From positions 1 to 6,469 of the forward strand of contig JALNXV010000213.1 of assembly GCA_023230175.1 (NCBI GenBank): a DNA stretch of 6,469 nucleotides, in the 5' to 3' direction. Below the pieces are notes generated by a model, which was not told the origin of the DNA, did not search any database, and was given only the letters and a program-made list of their open reading frames with translations. Position numbers and translations under genes: made by a program. This DNA is from Candidatus Cloacimonadota bacterium. Lineage in GTDB: Bacteria > Cloacimonadota > Cloacimonadia > Cloacimonadales > WRIO01. This document shows positions 5,531 to 6,469 of the stretch, one piece after another (within the stretch, counting starts at the first letter, position 1; each line of letters begins with the position of its first letter).

Positions 5531-5810
5531 ACTCAATTTATTTTGTCTGTTACTATATCCGGTTGACTCAGCGATTTCCTGATGTGTAAAATAGCTTTTA
5601 CCTGTTTCAATCACTTTAATTAAGCTAAGTAACATATTGAATACTTTTAAGTTATCAAGATTATTTACTAATTCGAGAGAAAAGATATCATTGATAATTA
5701 GTTTTAATGAAGCATCATTGGCATCAATTTTTAAAAAGTTACCTACTTCGTGTTTTTGGAGCGTTTTTTTTCACAAATACCTCGCTTTTTTCCAATGTAA
5801 TTAATGTCAT
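5528..5810 (-). pseudogene. Frameshifted and truncated remnant of a helix-turn-helix gene
   Basis: A first frame starts at ATG 5810-5808 (MTLITLEKSEVFVKK...) and runs into a stop shortly after a run of eight A (5771-5764, minus strand). The next frame, blocked by TGA just before that run, continues HEVGNFLKID, then SLELVNNLDNLKVFNMLLSL and YFTHQEIAESTGYSNRQN, and stops at 5530-5528. Removing one A joins both into about 95 residues. The last part looks like a helix-turn-helix, with QEIAESTGYSNRQ as its core. The gene appears cut at the palindrome edge. I cannot name the family; transposase-like or mobile-element DNA-binding proteins are a guess. There is no SD before the ATG, but a good leftward promoter lies at 5953-5981. 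Confidence 0.6.
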
Positions 5811-5952
5811 AATACGTGACGCATTGTTTTTGTAAAGTTATTTTTTACATATTTTTACTTATATTTTTTGTCATTTTTTACTATATTTGAATGCGTAAAA
5901 CGCTCATTATTGCCAGATCTTTTAAAATTAGTCATCTATGTTCAAATTCTAA

Positions 5953-5981
5953 ATCATAACCATGAATTCTGATTTTGTCAA
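5953..5981 (-). promoter_or_regulatory. Strong-looking leftward promoter ahead of the pseudogene
   Basis: TTGACA (5981-5976) and TATGAT (5958-5953) on the minus strand are separated by exactly 17 bp, one mismatch from the sigma-A consensus in total. It would drive RNA toward the gene remnant at 5810-5528, with a leader of about 135 nt. Confidence 0.65.
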
Positions 5982-6067
5982 TTTAGCTAATTCTCATAAA
6001 AAATAGCAAAATAACCCCTTTTTATGTAAATCGTTTTCTGGAGTATGCACTAAATGAGGAATTAGGG

Positions 6068-6096
6068 TTGAACAGTCTCGAGACGGTTCAATTTTT
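6068..6096 (+). terminator. Orphan rightward terminator-like hairpin
   Basis: TTGAACAGTC (6068-6077) and GACGGTTCAA (6082-6091) form a stem with one A/G mismatch around the loop TCGA, followed by five T (6092-6096). No intact rightward gene lies before it, so it may end a small RNA or be left from a lost gene. Confidence 0.55.
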
Positions 6097-6116
6097 AATC
6101 CTTAGAAGTTAGCATC

Positions 6117-6150
6117 AATTAACTATAGTCAGTTAATTAAATATTAACTG
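6117..6150. repeat. Three alternating copies of an AGTTAAT-type 8-mer
   Basis: AATTAACT (6117-6124), AGTTAATT (6131-6138) and ATTAACTG (6143-6150) alternate in orientation. They give two overlapping perfect inverted repeats with short spacers of 6 and 5 nt. They lie just ahead of a TATAAT box (6158-6163) and the ORF at the right edge, so they could be operator half-sites. Confidence 0.45.
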
Positions 6151-6175
6151 AATACATTATAATGCTATTGAGTCT

Positions 6176-6469
6176 ATGCTTAACGAAGACTTCCTTTTAT
6201 TGAGGATTTTACTATAACTGAATATAATCCTGATTATGCTCCTTATGTCTGGACAACTACTGCGAATTATATGTGGCCGGGCTATGAAATTTATAGATGT
6301 TATTTGTTGGGGCAAGGTTTTACTGAGCTATTTGGAGTAGTAACTGAATGGAGAATGTATCATTATTATTCGGAAGAGTATGCGGATTGGCAACATGATA
6401 TTATTTGGGCAAGAGGGTTTGGATTAGTTTACTTTTCAAATGAATGGTGTCAAATTGGTGCTGTTGGGT
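6176..6469 (+). pseudogene. Unknown ORF, probably frameshifted near its start and cut off by the window edge
   Basis: From 6184 a frame stays open to the last base (95 codons), reading LPFIEDFTITEYNPDYAPYVW, then WPGYEIYRCYLLGQGFTELFG and later ADWQHDIIWARGFGLVYFSN. It is rich in Tyr and Trp, has no membrane segment, and belongs to no family I recognise. It has no in-frame ATG before 6271 and no SD there. ATG 6176 opens another frame reading MLNEDF; a single lost C in TTCCTTTT (6191-6198) would join the two as MLNEDFPFIEDFTITEY. That reads naturally but also lacks an SD. It may be a pseudogene, a sequencing error, or a gene whose real start I cannot see. The coding signal is moderate. Confidence 0.5.

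Larger units (their letters stand above)
5811..6175. other. Gene-free, very AT-rich stretch
   Basis: No supported gene on either strand. It holds a leftward promoter (5953-5981), a rightward terminator-like hairpin (6068-6096) and a cluster of inverted 8-mers (6117-6150). A small GCGTAAAACGC hairpin lies near 5892. The remainder is T-rich low-complexity sequence. Confidence 0.5.

Overview
This is a strongly AT-rich window. Every recognisable gene starts behind a clear Shine-Dalgarno sequence (AAAGGAG, AGGAGA, GAAGGAG), and most units end in hairpin-plus-T-run terminators. With a tryptophanase present, this suggests a low-GC, probably anaerobic or host-associated bacterium (Firmicutes-like, or another SD-using low-GC phylum). 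The sequence alone does not fix the phylum.

Layout. Positions 1-843 (minus) hold most of a YitT-family membrane protein that runs off the left edge. Positions 1005-2300 (minus) encode an HflX-family ribosome-splitting GTPase. Its roughly 200-nt leader (about 2301-2507) contains a previously unlisted 8-codon ORF, MKINRLRF, at 2465-2491. This is followed by an antiterminator hairpin (2417-2462) that is mutually exclusive with an intrinsic terminator (2367-2440). Divergently, 2634-4013 (plus) encodes tryptophanase (TnaA). An AraC-family regulator with a GyrI-like ligand domain follows at 4268-5128 (plus). From 5129 to the right edge there is no intact gene. That stretch holds hairpin repeats, a perfect 58-bp palindrome, a frameshifted HTH gene remnant (minus), an isolated terminator, a cluster of inverted 8-mers, and a right-truncated, probably frameshifted ORF of unknown function.

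Main result. The hflX unit has the architecture of an antibiotic-inducible resistance gene of the HflXr type described in Listeria monocytogenes. It has a short translated leader with the macrolide-arrest motif Arg-Leu-Arg, competing RNA structures ahead of the gene, and an HflX protein whose loop facing the peptidyl-transferase centre is about six residues longer than in housekeeping HflX (comparison from memory). The simplest model is that a drug-stalled ribosome on the leader lets the antiterminator form, so hflX is transcribed and the factor rescues or protects ribosomes. Without drug, the terminating ribosome disrupts the antiterminator and transcription stops.

The other genes look independent. 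TnaA makes indole, pyruvate and ammonia from tryptophan and shares only its upstream control region with hflX. The AraC-GyrI protein is probably a small-molecule sensor with its own promoter.
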